A DNA stretch of 64,000 nucleotides from Lycorma delicatula (lineage: Eukaryota; Arthropoda; Insecta; Hemiptera; Fulgoridae): NCBI RefSeq assembly GCF_047948215.1, contig NC_134465.1, forward strand, positions 13,430,522 to 13,494,521, read 5' to 3'. The notes beneath the pieces are model-generated. The model had not been told where the DNA came from, did no database searches, and saw nothing but the letters and a program-made list of their open reading frames with translations. Positions within the stretch are counted from its first letter, which is position 1, and each line of letters opens with the position of its first letter. This document shows positions 23,227-34,765 of the stretch, piece by piece. Both the position numbers and the translations under genes were made by a program.

Positions 23227-24705
23227 AATTCTCAAGATAAACTTGAGTATTTTAGTAGCATTTTGAAAATCTACTAGGTTGTTCTGAACCCGACGAACTT
23301 TTAATTTTGTAAGCATAGACAACAATGATATTCCGAACCACCGAATAAAGAAATTATAAACATAATTAAGAAACTTAAAAACAATAAAACTTATTGAGAA
23401 GACGACAGTCGAAGAAATATTGAAATATACTAACGAGGAATATGTCGAGATTTGGCAGACTGAAAAAATCCCCAATTATTGGAAAAAATGTTTTTATTCG
23501 TACATTACATATAATAAATGCATAGGCATATCTGCACCGTGTAAAATATTTTCCATATCTTAGAATATAGGAAACTGTAGAGAAAGAGCTCTTACTAAGA
23601 AGAAATCTATAACTTTAAAATGTTATTATTAAATTAATTTAAAAGTAAGTGTCCTGAAACGATCACGATTTTTGAAGACTTTAAAAAAGCGTACGATTCA
23701 ATAAGTAGAGAGAATCGGTACTTAAGATATTAAAAGAATTTAAAATCGATCCCAAAATTATAAATTTCATAAAGGAAACATCGACCGAAACGTATTCTAA
23801 AATTAGATTTACGGAAGTATTGTCTGAGCCCTTTGAAATCAAGACGGGAGTCTGGTAAGGATTTTTTTGTTTTACTGGGCGTACAACGCTTTCGTGATAT
23901 CATCGCCCCGAAACTATATATTTATTGTTAAACATATTTAAAAAATGTACGATTAAAAATTAATTATCCAGAATTACAGAAATTAATCTTAAAAGTAAAA
24001 AGCAAAATAAAAACACAGATAGATCGCATTATATATCTCAAAATAATATAATTACCATCTGTTTTTACGGCAAACGGCATGCGTAGTTGGAACATACTGC
24101 ATATTTGAATATAAACGGACGGCGCGCTAAGAATTCGTATACCATAAGAACCGACTAAGTAAAGTATAAAAAGACAAAAAGGAAGAAGCCCTTTGCAAGG
24201 TCCGACATTTATAAAAAAAACTGTTTGTCTAAGCCTTACATGAATCTAAATGTTTACAAATCTTCTCTAGTAAAAAAATATTTAAATTAGAAAAGAAAAC
24301 CTAAGGAAAATAAACCGCTCAATGATTACAGAAGATCAACAAAACTTGCTTAGAAGTACCGTGGAAATTTATGAAAATTTATAAAAAATAGAATAAACAA
24401 TAAAGAAAAGAACTATTAAGAATTTTTTATCGTTCTATAGAACGGTCGACTAAACAAATATTTAACCGTTTTGATAGAAGAAAAACCAAACCTAAATGCT
24501 TCACAGAGATTGAAAAAAGATCTCTTATGTTTAGGAATCGCAAAAGATAAAATAAGATATAGACGAATTTAGGAATTTAATTCGTTAAATAAGGTTTCTA
24601 GAAAAGTAAAAACAATCTAAACCTGAAAGAAAATGGACGTAGCAAAGAATCAGAATGAGAATATTTTGGGAAAGAAAAAAAGAAAACACTTGAAAGGAAA
24701 AAACT

Positions 24706-25264
24706 TTTTTGACCCGCGGCGGGTAGCTCGATTTTCTTTACATCTCTTTACAGTTCCGCTTAAAAAAAATTTATTTTTTACGCTATTAAAAGATTCAACT
24801 TGAATATCCACTACTCTGAATCCGATTTACTTAAGGTTTTGGAATTTTAATTAACTTTACTGACTACTACTTTCATCGATTTATAAACGGATTCTGCGAT
24901 CCGTTTATAAAAAGAAAATAATTAAAAGCGGCGAAAAGTACCCGTCTTCTTTTCCAATTTAAAGCCATCATTACCCCTATTTATAAAGATATTTTGAACC
25001 GTTTTCGAAAAATATACCTCGAGGCGGTCAGAGATAATCAAAATATATGCCGACATGCTTATGTCTACAATGTCCATAATTTTTTATTTGTAGCTACACC
25101 CAAAATTTGGTACGGTCGCTAAAATTTCCCTTTGTAGGTGTGCTGCTGCAGCAGAAATAGTGCTACAGCCGAGAAAGTAATGTTCAAGGGAAGATCGATC
25201 GCAAGTCTTTTGTTTTATACGCCGAAATAAGCCTTTTAATTTGATCGAACCCACTTTGTTGCTT
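24706..25264. other. unassigned spacer
   Basis: AT-rich sequence with no recognised gene. It ends with the polypyrimidine tract and AG (TTTTGTTTTAG) that precede the open frame at 25270. Confidence 0.4.
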
Positions 25265-25269
25265 TTTGT

Positions 25270-25587
25270 TTTAGCTATAAAGAAAATAGTGTGCGGTCGA
25301 AGAACAACGGTTTTAAATATAAAAATATATATTACCCTGATGCTATTACAGCGCTTGATGATTACATAAAAAATTGGGAAGAAGAAAATGGAAAAATTGA
25401 TATGCAGTTAAGAAAAGATGTAAAGCGTGTAAATAAGGATAAATATTTAATAAAATTTACGAATCGTTTTTTTTCACCGTCAAAAAATCAATGTAAGTAT
25501 CAATTAAAAAATGTTTTTGTAGATAATTTACTCCCCCCCTCAGAGTTACCCGGTAGAAAGCTATCGTTAAAACACTATGAACCCTAG
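25270..25587 (+). CDS. unrecognised open frame, possible terminal exon
   Basis: After a plausible acceptor (TTGCTTTTTGTTTTAG) a frame of about 105 codons is open, with YKENSVRSKNNG, IYYPDAITALDDYIKNWEEE, LRKDVKRVNKDKYLIKF and the end PGRKLSLKHYEP, then TAG at 25585. It has no stop or frameshift, unlike the transposon remnants around it, and a globular-looking composition with charged helices. There is no ATG near the 5' end, which fits an internal or last exon. I do not recognise the family. A chance or transposon-derived frame remains possible. Confidence 0.4.
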   Translation, partial: FSYKENSVRSKNNGFKYKNIYYPDAITALDDYIKNWEEENGKIDMQLRKDVKRVNKDKYLIKFTNRFFSPSKNQCKYQLKNVFVDNLLPPSELPGRKLSLKHYEP

Positions 25588-25589
25588 GC

Positions 25590-28040
25590 TTCTCGGCACA
25601 TGGTGGTAATGATAACCGGGCGAATTAGTACGGTTTAAGAAAAATTCCTAATTATAATTGTAAAATTTTCTTTCGTGAGTTTTATTACCAGAAATAAAAA
25701 GACATGCAGATTTGTTCTATGTAAATGTGACTTCCCAGAGTGAGTGTCAAGTTGAAATTTCCCTTTCAAACGCAGAAAAAAAGAATAGCGACGCAGGCAT
25801 TTAAAATATATATTTTAAATTATTTATCGAATATACTCTACTCTTTATATCTTTAGAAAATATTCAGAAACATACCCTTGCATTATAATATAAATTCATT
25901 TAGACATTACTTTGGAGTAAAACGTTGTCGCTTGAAAAAACCCTTTTTTTTAGTAAAATACGCGTACAGCACAAAACCAGAGTCTGTATGATGTTTTACT
26001 TCCGATGACTACTACTGTTTCACACGCTTCTAATTATACACTTGAGAACTAGGTGTAGAAAGGAACATTATTATTCTTAGAAACTTGTTACAATGTTGTT
26101 GTGAAAGTTGTTACAATGTTTTGAGAGGGTAACATTACCGATAACAGGAGCTGATGAAGTTGAAGGGAGGCCTGAACCTAATTCGGTACAAATACAATTG
26201 TCAGCAGAAGCGTTAGGAATTTCAGAATAAAAACTAAGGAGTATAATAATAACAGTACTAATAAGGCCTAGAAGTAGAATCGCTAGTCTGGCCTAGTAAA
26301 AAATATCACTTGCTTAAGGTTCAACGCCGGTGGTCATTAATAGTAATCATCTGATGAATTCAAATCACGTTCGTAAATAACCGGATCTTCGTACGTCGGG
26401 TTTCCCTTCCTTCCCTTCACAACAACTATCAAAGCGTAATTTACTTGACGTTCAATAGACCTTAATTTCGCTATAACAAAAATAATTTCATCGCTATAAC
26501 AAAAATAATTGTGTCGGTAGAAAATAAATCGAAAACACGCACGTAAATAAACTTGCCTCACAAATATCTACCCGTGCTTCACAAATATCCCGCTTAAACA
26601 CGATTCAAAAATTATCCGATCGATAGCGAATATATGTACGAATTCAGTACGAAACTATGAACATCTGAGAGCAACGAAAGACGTGGAGTCTCAAAATGCC
26701 GGTTTCATTTTAATGGAATTTAACTGTGTTCAGATGCCGACAGGTTTAGATTTTAAATCGTTGCGACCACATGGATCGATGGTTTTGCAGGCGCATTGAT
26801 TTCCGACATCTTACATCTTACCGTGCAATCGACTTTACAGATTGAAAACGCTTCGGGATATGAATTTTCCCATAAAATTCTTAGTTTACAGTCATACTAT
26901 TCTTCAGATTATTCCTGCGTCACCAAACACAACAGAGAGCGTTTTCGAGATATTTTCGAGATATTAAAATGTATATTTTAATGGGTGTTATTGTATATAT
27001 GTCAGTGTTGGTTATGAAATTCTTATACAGAAGAAAAGTTTTTTTAAGTTACTGTCGAAGTCAATACAAACCGAGAGTAAGATTTTAAGCACACTAAAAT
27101 AACTTCACAAAAATTTGCGGCTAATATTCTAAGCTATGTATTTTTTTTCTACGTATGTATGTACATACGTATGTAAACTTAAATGATAAGATGTTGATCA
27201 TTTTTAGATAAGATTTTTGATCATAAATTTGGATTTAGGACTATTGTAACATCTAGTTTTGTACCTCCCCTCTTAATTGCAATCTACAACCAAAAAAGCC
27301 CAAATTTGGATTTTGGACTTTTTCTTAACTGCAGTAATAAGAGACGTCACGCAGAAAATAGTCAAAATGGAAGAAATCTAAAAACCAAAATCCTTTACTT
27401 TTCACAAGGAAGTAAAAGTGAAACAAACACCTTATTCCAGTTATTTAATATAGATAAAGTACTATATAGATAGTTAAATGTATTTTTAACTGGAATACTA
27501 AACAATCAACCCAAGACAAACTGTGCATCGTATCCCTAATGCATATAATCCTTTAAAATATTTAAAATAATTTCCTTTAAAATATTCCTACTACAAAATA
27601 GTGATAAAATCACTGTGTCATTTTTATCATAAAACATTGTAGTTCTACCCAGGGGTGTCTGCTAATTGTATTTTGAAGAGAAGTGTGCCGCATCAGCATA
27701 TCATAGGTAGCAAGAACCCAGTTACTGTCCAGCAATTAATTTTTTACTCTGTAAGTCAACTGAACTTTTTAAACTTTGACAAATAAGATAATATTAAAAT
27801 AGACAGTGGTTGTGGGTGTAATTCATTATGATTATGAATCCAACCACGGCAAATATTTTTATGTGAAATTCTAATGACATAAAAAAGTTATATAAAGTGT
27901 AACTTTATCTTTCATGGACATTCTAAAAACATGATTCTCATGACATTCTACAGTCTTCAGATATCTAGTGCAACTTTATTTATTCAAAGACTCTAGACAC
28001 ATGCATATCTTGTTCATGTAATGAGCACACATACTTGTAG
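25590..28040. other. long intergenic stretch
   Basis: No recognised gene or element apart from the dispersed repeat at 27304. Small local duplications occur: GTTACAATGTT near 26090-26120, and CGCTATAACAAAAATAATT twice at 26468-26510. Confidence 0.4.
27304..27346 (+). repeat. dispersed repeat copy 2 (see 4803)
   Basis: TTTGGATTTTGGACTTTTTC plus TTAACTGCAGTAATAAG, nearly identical to 4803-4850. Confidence 0.55.
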
Positions 28041-28041
28041 C

Positions 28042-28137
28042 TTGTTACATCATCTATTACCTGGCCAGGATAATAGATAATATAACAGATTGTTACATCA
28101 TCTATTACCTGGCCAGGATAATAGATAATATAACAGT
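28042..28137 (+). repeat. 48-bp tandem repeat of a palindromic unit
   Basis: Two units, 28042-28089 and 28090-28137, differ only at the last base. Each contains ATCTATTACCTGGCCAGG followed by ATAATAGAT, a near-perfect inverted repeat centred on TGGCCA. Confidence 0.95.
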
Positions 28138-28399
28138 TGTTTGTTAAATAATAATACTGACACAGATTGTCGGTAAATAATACGGACAACAGTCTGGGGA
28201 TGAGTCATTAAAACAGAACCGAGGTATGAACTTTCAACTTTTCACACACACAAAACCAAACACATGACAAAACCAAGCGCATGACTTCCGACTTTCAAGG
28301 AAGTATGAGAAGAAAATGAAATGGCCATCTGCGTTAACACTTTTTGCAAATTGGTATATTATTAAAAAAATAACATTTATTTATCTTTCTTTTTTTCAG

Positions 28400-28590
28400 T
28401 ATTTGAAGCATTAAAATCATCTAATCAATCGCTAGAAAAATTAATTGAAATGTTAAATGAAGAAGCAAAAGTAGATATGAATCATAAAAAAAGTTTCACA
28501 AAAAAAATTATGTGCTGTAGTACTTCAACATTATTAGCAATAGACCCAAACTGTATGAATGATAATAATATACAATTTTCACAAAATTAA
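28400..28590 (+). CDS. possible terminal exon of an unrecognised gene
   Basis: A strong acceptor (TTTCTTTTTTTCAG) opens a frame entered in phase 1 that runs 62 codons to TAA: FEALKSSNQSLEKLIEMLNE, then KVDMNHKKSFTKKIMCCSTS and a short polar end (IQFSQN). It has no internal stop. A decayed duplicate of most of the exon follows at 28621-28741, as though the exon was tandemly copied and the second copy drifted. The upstream exon is not identified. I recognise no domain. Confidence 0.4.
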
Positions 28591-28741
28591 AAAAAATATA
28601 AAATAAAAACAACTGATTAATGTTAAATGAAGAAGCAAACGTTGATATGAATGGAAATGATAAAAATTATAAAATAAATTAAGCATAGTACTTACAACAT
28701 TATTAGCAATAGACCCAAACTGTATGAATGAAAATATGCAA
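28451..28741 (+). repeat. tandem partial duplication of the exon-like sequence
   Basis: 28451-28576 and 28621-28741 share TGTTAAATGAAGAAGCAAA, GATATGAAT, TAGTACTT.CAACATTATTA and AGCAATAGACCCAAACTGTA. The second copy has gaps and stops. Confidence 0.85.
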
Positions 28742-28759
28742 TGTAAAATTAATAAAGAT

Positions 28760-29797
28760 AAATTAAAAAACAGCTGATTAATTATTAATTTAAAAATTTA
28801 TGATTTTCCATTCTTTTTTTTAATGTTAAGGAATTTTATAAATTTTATAATCAGATAAATTAGATTAACAGTTGAGCCAAAATTCCAATTCCATGAGTAT
28901 TATTAATATTCACAAAAGGCTATTAAAAAAATAGCATCAGAATAAACTGGTGGCATCGTAGATACCACCAGTATTATATTTTTCAACCCATTATTCCAAA
29001 AAATATTGCCCAGCAGAAAGAAACATGAATGTAATATCTTAACATCCTTCTTGGTGTGGCATCAAGTGATTATTTGTTTTCTCATGTGATAAGAAAAGAA
29101 AGTGATACAAAGACACTGATCTACTGGTGTTCCCATTCCACTGGAATCTTTCATCGATTTTATGATTAGGAAAAGTTTTAGAAATATTTCAAAGCAACTT
29201 TATTACTGATGGATGATTGTAGAAGATATATAAATCTGTGCAACTGGTGTAATAAACTTGCTTACCCTGCACTCTTCTGCCTAATTAAAAATCCACCAAC
29301 AGAAGCATCAACAGAATCTGAAAACAGAAGCACCATTGGATAAGGATAATTGCAAACTTGGTTTGCTGGTATTAGTGTACTTAAGTTTAAATAGAAAAAA
29401 TTAAATATAAAAACAGTGGTAGAAAAGAAACGATAGCTAAAAAGAAGTTTCTACTAAGGATCAAGAAAAATTAAAATTAAGGATAAAAAACACATCATAT
29501 TTGCAATAAAGAATAGTGAAAAAGTATGTCATGCAAGGTTTGGGAATCAAAATTTAAAAAAGATAAATTCAACAAATTAAATAATCAAAAATTAATTTTT
29601 TTAGTTTAGTAAATTTTTAAAATCAATTTTATTTTCTAAAATATGTTTTTTCAAAATATGTCTGTTGTGCAGATTTTATAAAATAAATACACAAAGTTAC
29701 TTTTTTATTAATATTGCGGTGAAAGGTAAAATCAGATACTATGGCAACTGATGCCACAGGAAGTTTTTAACTTTTACCTTGACATCCACTCTGTGGT
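28760..29797. other. unassigned spacer
   Basis: AT-rich sequence, no recognised gene. Confidence 0.4.
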
Positions 29798-29991
29798 TAA
29801 TTTTTAATTTAGGTTAGATAAGGTTTAGTAGTTTTTGAAAGGATGGCTTCAAAATGCGAGAATCTACCCAAACTGCAGAATTGTGTCCCTTGCAAGATGT
29901 GTGAAGAGATATAATTAATTTTTAATTTAGGTTAGATGAGGTTTAGTAATTTTTGAAAGGATGGCTACAGTGGCTTCAAAATGTGAGAATC
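29798..29991 (+). repeat. tandem near-duplicate of about 66 bp
   Basis: TTAATTTTTAATTTAGGTTA, GGTTTAGTA, TTTTTGAAAGGATGGCT and GGCTTCAAAATG occur at 29798-29864 and again at 29915-29991. The second copy carries a short internal addition. Confidence 0.8.
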
Positions 29992-29999
29992 AATCCATC

Positions 30000-31169
30000 C
30001 AGCTTCTTGCATTGGAGTGAGGAATGAAAAACTCTTTTTCTTGAAAAAACTTTAGTAACTCGAGGTACAACTCGAGGTGACCTGTGTGAGACTTGGTCAG
30101 AGAAGTCAAAGGATGATGGTACCCCCATATCGGGAAGACTGACAGTGTTAAATTCATCCCCAAAAAAGAATAGAACGAACATGATGTAACGTGTAAAATG
30201 ACAAAATGCAACTTGCAAGGAAATATTACCTTTGCTAGTGGGCATTATATAAAATTTTAATGATAAGACTGGACAAGAGGAATAAGATTCTGAAGGACCA
30301 GGTGGCTTAGTTGTTGACGACCGGCACCACTGTCATGGAAAACAATTTGAAAGTGTTGGAGCTTGCTTCAGGCAGAGCTGGATGAGCAGAAAAGCGTAAG
30401 CCCAAGCCCAAATTCCCACACTTTAGGAAGCATTACAGAAATCCCAGCCACCTTTGAGGTTGAAAATAAGGTGGAAGATAAAAATAAATTGCTTTCTCAA
30501 ACCACAGCTTGGACCAAGGTAGGCATATGAAATGGGCATTTTCCTTGGACGTATGAAATGCCCAAGGATATCATATCACATCTACTTTGTTTCTTTGCAT
30601 TTGATGACGGCTGACTTGTTGACAAGTAGGCAATGCAAAACGCTTGACAATTGCCAATTGCCGTGGAAGATTTACATTTTGTCACCCATGTATCTGAATT
30701 TTTATTAATTCAGTCTTATTTGTTTCATTCACAGAAGTTCATAATTGCTTTCTAGTAATAAATCAGATTCATCCTCACAATCTGAATCTACAGGCTCTTC
30801 GTTACAAGTAACCTTAATATCTCTTGTTCAGCTTCAAACAGATCCATTTGTAAAATTTAAAAAAAACAACAATATTATATGAAAAATTAAAAACAATAGA
30901 ACAGTTTGATATGTGTAATAATTCATTACTAAACTAATACAGCACAGTCTAAAAAATGAAAAGTAAAAGAAAAAATAATTCTTCACTATTTATTTTATTT
31001 AAAAATCTCTTAGAGAACGAAAATATAACTTTACTTACCTTCATTAATTTTATAACATGACTGGTGTGTTGGGGTGTAGCACACCCAGGTAACTTCAGCC
31101 GCTCAAACAACATATATCCAACAACAACTGGACACAAACTAACACTACTAACACACTCTGGCAGTAATT
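30000..31169. other. unassigned stretch with moderate GC
   Basis: Less AT-rich than its surroundings, which suggests an old element, but no frame gives a recognisable protein. At about 30520-30575, ATGAAATGGGCATTTTCCTT and ATGAAATGCCCAAGGA form a partly inverted pair. Confidence 0.35.
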
Positions 31170-33825
31170 ATTATGCGAAGGTAACTGAGCCATAACTCTA
31201 AAGCATAATGTACATAAAATTAATAATGAAAGAAAAATAGAGTGGGGTGTGTGTCAAACCCCATACACCACTACCGGGTTAATATATCTAATGTAGACTG
31301 GAAGCTAGCTGTAGTACACCCAAATGCTCCATTCTATGTTCGAAAGAAGGCATCGATATTTGATTTTATGGATGACCTGAACCTGTACCAGTATAACGAT
31401 ATTGAACCAAAAAGAGTAAAATCTATACTTGATTTAGTTCTGTCAAACTTTGTAGTGAATGTTGATTTGGAAGACGATGCGCTTGTAAAAGTTGATGCTC
31501 CACACGATCCACTCATGGTCACTATAGATTTGAAAGAAGCTGTGAACATTATGTAAGAGAAGGCGAGCATTATAGAAAAGGTGTTTTTTTATGAACTTTA
31601 CCATGCTGTTAAGAATGCTGATTGGACAGCAATCTAAGATGCAGAATCTGTGGACGAGCTGCAGTTGGGTTCTCTGAGATGCTTGGTAGTATGTTAGAGA
31701 TGTCCATCCCACAAAGAGATTGTAAATGTCATCTTTGCTTTTCTGCAGACCTGATAACACTGTTTGAAGAACAAGAAAGCTGTGAATAAGAAATATAAGA
31801 GAAGAAATTCTGTAGAGGATTTGCAGTCTTTGCTGAGTTGAGGAAGAAGGCAAAGATTTTATTGAACAGAGATGGGCTGAAAGAATTGAAGATGAAGTTA
31901 AGATGAAGCTTGCTAACTTATTTAAATACATCACCTATTTAAAAGAAACTAAATGCATTCAGCCCATTAAAACTGAACATGGGATAATAAGTGATGTGAA
32001 AGAAATAGGGTTTGGTAAAAAGGGTAAAAAGGTAAATAGGGTTTGGTCTCTGCTTGGTTTCTACCAAGCAGAGACCTTGAATGCCGATTTGGAGAATATT
32101 ATGCCGCAGGGGGATTGAGGTTCCAGAAGTTAGTGTGGAAGATGTAGTGAAGGCCATTAGTGAATTAAGTCTCATACTACTGCCAGTTATGATAATATTC
32201 CACCTTATATATTTAAATGTTGATGTGAGCTGATTGCTCCAGTTCTCACTCACATATATAATAAGAGTTTGAGAGATGGCATTTATCCAGAATGTTACAA
32301 ATTTGCTGTAATTTCACCTGTTCCTAAGAAGGGCAATTTACACAGTGTAAGCAATTACACCAGTATCAGTACTGTGTTTCGCATCTAAAACTTTTGAGAA
32401 GATTGTCCACAAGCATCTATACCAAATATTCAGGGAGAGTGTTGATAGCAGAGAACATGGATTTATGAAGAAAAATTCTACTACTTCTAACGTGAAGCAA
32501 CTGCTATCTTTTGTTGCCCCTGCAGTGAAGAATAAAAAACAAGTGGATACAATTTACTTTGAGTTTTGTGAGGCCTTTGATTTGGTTTTCACAGCATCCT
32601 TGTAAGGAAACTTTTTGAAATTGGTATTGCTGAACGATGTTAAAGTGGGTAAGGTCTTACTTGATGCGAGAAAGTCTAAAGTTAAGGTGGCTGGGGAATT
32701 ATCAGATGAGTATGATGTTAGCTGTGCTGTCCCACAGGGATCCAATTTGGGACAATTTTTTTTTTATACTTTATTAATGATATAACCAGCAATATTAAGA
32801 CAAATATATTGATGTTTGCCGATGATATTAAGATATACGGCAATGTGAATAATGTTGCAGAGTCAGTTACTGCAATAGGATATTGACTGCATAAATTAAT
32901 GGTCAGTTGTTAATAGAATACTACTGAACCTCTATAAAACAGGAGAGAGACCAGCATACATGACCTAGGAGTGCTTTTTGATTCAAACTGTTAGCAGTCA
33001 CGTCGATCGTATTATTTCAAAGGCCATAAAGAATTTGGGATTGCTTCTATGGGTTGGAAGAAGATTTCATGTAGCAGATACTATATTAAGGCTGTTTAAA
33101 ACTATTGTTAGACCCATATTCTAGTATTGTTCCACAATATGCAATTACAATCGGAAATATACTAGTGATAAGATAGAAGCAGCCCAGAAAAGTTTGTTAT
33201 CAGTCTGGTGCTATCGAGGTTTGTGTAACGAAGGTCTGTCATATGAGTATGATTGCCAGGGTTTTAACATTTTAACCTTAGAAATGATAGAAATGAGAAC
33301 AGTGTATGATATGATGATTGTATGAAAGGTTCTAAATGGAAAATTAATATTGACATATCGAAAATAAGAATTCGAGTTCCAAATGTGAATTTGAGGAGAA
33401 GATACTTGTTTGTTCACAAAGACACTGCTAGATGTCCACTGGATACATGTGTTTTGAGTTTTGAACGAATTATGCAGAGGAAGTGAAGATGTATTTGGTT
33501 CAATACCTAATGAGTTGAAATGAAAGAAATGAATTGAAATTGAAAAATGAAGTTGTATGGATAGCTGGATAAGCAGCGACATAGTGCAGCAAGTTTACTT
33601 TTGACAGGCTGCAGCATTCTTGTTTATAGGTTTTGTATTAATAGGGTTTTAGATAAATTAGTTTTATTGTTAATTCTTTCTTTGAGAAGTTCATTATAGA
33701 AGTTCTTTATGAATGTCCTACTAATGAGAAGGTCATTCTTGCTTCCCCGATACAGTAGAGCTCTTCATGGAGGTTGGGGATGGCTGTAAGGGGGTGTGAG
33801 GAGACCATCCAATAAAAAAAAAAAA
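31170..33825 (+). mobile_element. LINE family B copy 1 (Jockey/CR1-like), decayed
   Basis: The copy begins with endonuclease-end sequence in a 104-codon frame at 31242-31556 (NISNVDWKLAVVHPNAPFYV, IFDFMDDLNLYQYNDIE, PLMVTIDLKEA). RT pieces follow in broken frames: IAPVLTHIYNKSLRDGIYPE, VISPVPKKGNLHSVSNY, EKIVHKHLYQ, YFEFCEAFD (32560-32585, in place of the usual DFSKAFD), VPQGSNLG-like at 32730 and MFADDIKIYGN at about 32813-32845 (the RT FADD box). It ends in a 3' untranslated part with GGCTGTAAGGGGGTGTGAGG and an AATAAAAAA tail at about 33825. The same tail is at 37590-37690, and its 5' part recurs at 41165-41840. Inactive. Confidence 0.8.
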
Positions 33826-33829
33826 TTAT

Positions 33830-34724
33830 TATATTTATTTATTTTTACTAATTGCATTAATTTTGCATTTGTCAGTTATATTTTAATCAAAAAATATAGT
33901 TAAGCCTAAAAAATGAGGCCATATTATAAATAGCCATTTACAACAAATGTAAAGGTCAAAAACCTGAAAGATCAAAAAATCGTGAAATAAAAAGATTGAA
34001 GTGCAGCAAAATCTATGTAAAGAGATAACTATAGAGCATGAATTAAAGACTTACTGGAATATAAAACTTCATACTTAAATACTTGAATATAAGAATTATA
34101 AAGTACTACATAAATATATACCATTATTTTACAACAAACCAATATTTAATAGTGATTTTGATTTTTAAAAAATCCTCAAATCTCTACGCAGATAATTTCA
34201 TTTTAATTTTTTAATTTTCTCTTACCTGGAAGAACTTGTTATATAGGATCATCATTAAAACTTTTCCTACAAATTAAAAAAAAGTTATCACTGAACTTTG
34301 AGAATTATGTAGAGCGCAAAAATTGAGAATTCCTCTTTTTTAACCTGTCAATAAAAATTCTATAACCAGTACTCAAATAAAAAAATTACCTACTGGTCAC
34401 ATGTATTATTTAACCAACCACAACACTACTTCCCTCAAAGCAGCTGATTAATTACAATAATAATAAAAAATATATTCACAATTTAATGTTATCACACATG
34501 AGATTAGTGTTAAAATGTATTTAAACAGAGTGTAGGACACTAGTAAACAAATCTGATTTTTTAATAATCTTTTACGAAACAAAAAAAATTAAATATAAAT
34601 ATTTTTGTAATTTTTCATTACAATTTGATAACAAAAATATAGGTTTATTACACAAACCTTTATGGGATAAACTAGTATTAATAGTATAAATGAATACTGG
34701 TAAAACATTTTTTTTTTTTTTAAG
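33830..34724. other. unassigned spacer
   Basis: AT-rich, no recognised gene. It ends in a T-rich run and AAG just before the open frame at 34766. Confidence 0.4.
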
Positions 34725-34765
34725 AACTATACATCTATAGGTTTAGATATTATAATGTTAAAATA

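Larger units (their letters stand above)
19150..24705 (+). mobile_element. LINE family A, decayed and interrupted
   Basis: Pieces of one endonuclease-RT protein occur in order on the plus strand. Endonuclease at 19220-19690: IITDDFNIK, TTLRSLNHMLEEFQIDRVAI, FDSDHHLTKIKIK (SDH is the usual catalytic end motif), then KKFLIPNKILV. Linker at 20810-21035: PQEQDEIERYKRKR and NTSDFYQANSRLIKRYRPIC. RT at 23229-23960: DKLEYFSSIL, VVLNPTNF, EIINIIKKLKNNKT, EDFKKAYDSISRE, ILKEFKIDPKIINFIKETST and SEPFEIKTGV. C-terminal basic tail at about 24620-24705: NILGKKKRKHLKGKNF. A family E LINE (19706-20709) and an mfd fragment with an LTR (21030-23226) interrupt it. Many stops; inactive. Confidence 0.7.

Noticed and set aside
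30949..31160. Minus-strand first exon ending GAAG|GTAAGT at about 31040
   Set aside because: The donor is good but there is no supported start codon, protein similarity or matching downstream exon.
31443..31934. 163-codon minus-strand frame
   Set aside because: It is antisense to the LINE family B copy and has no motif of its own.
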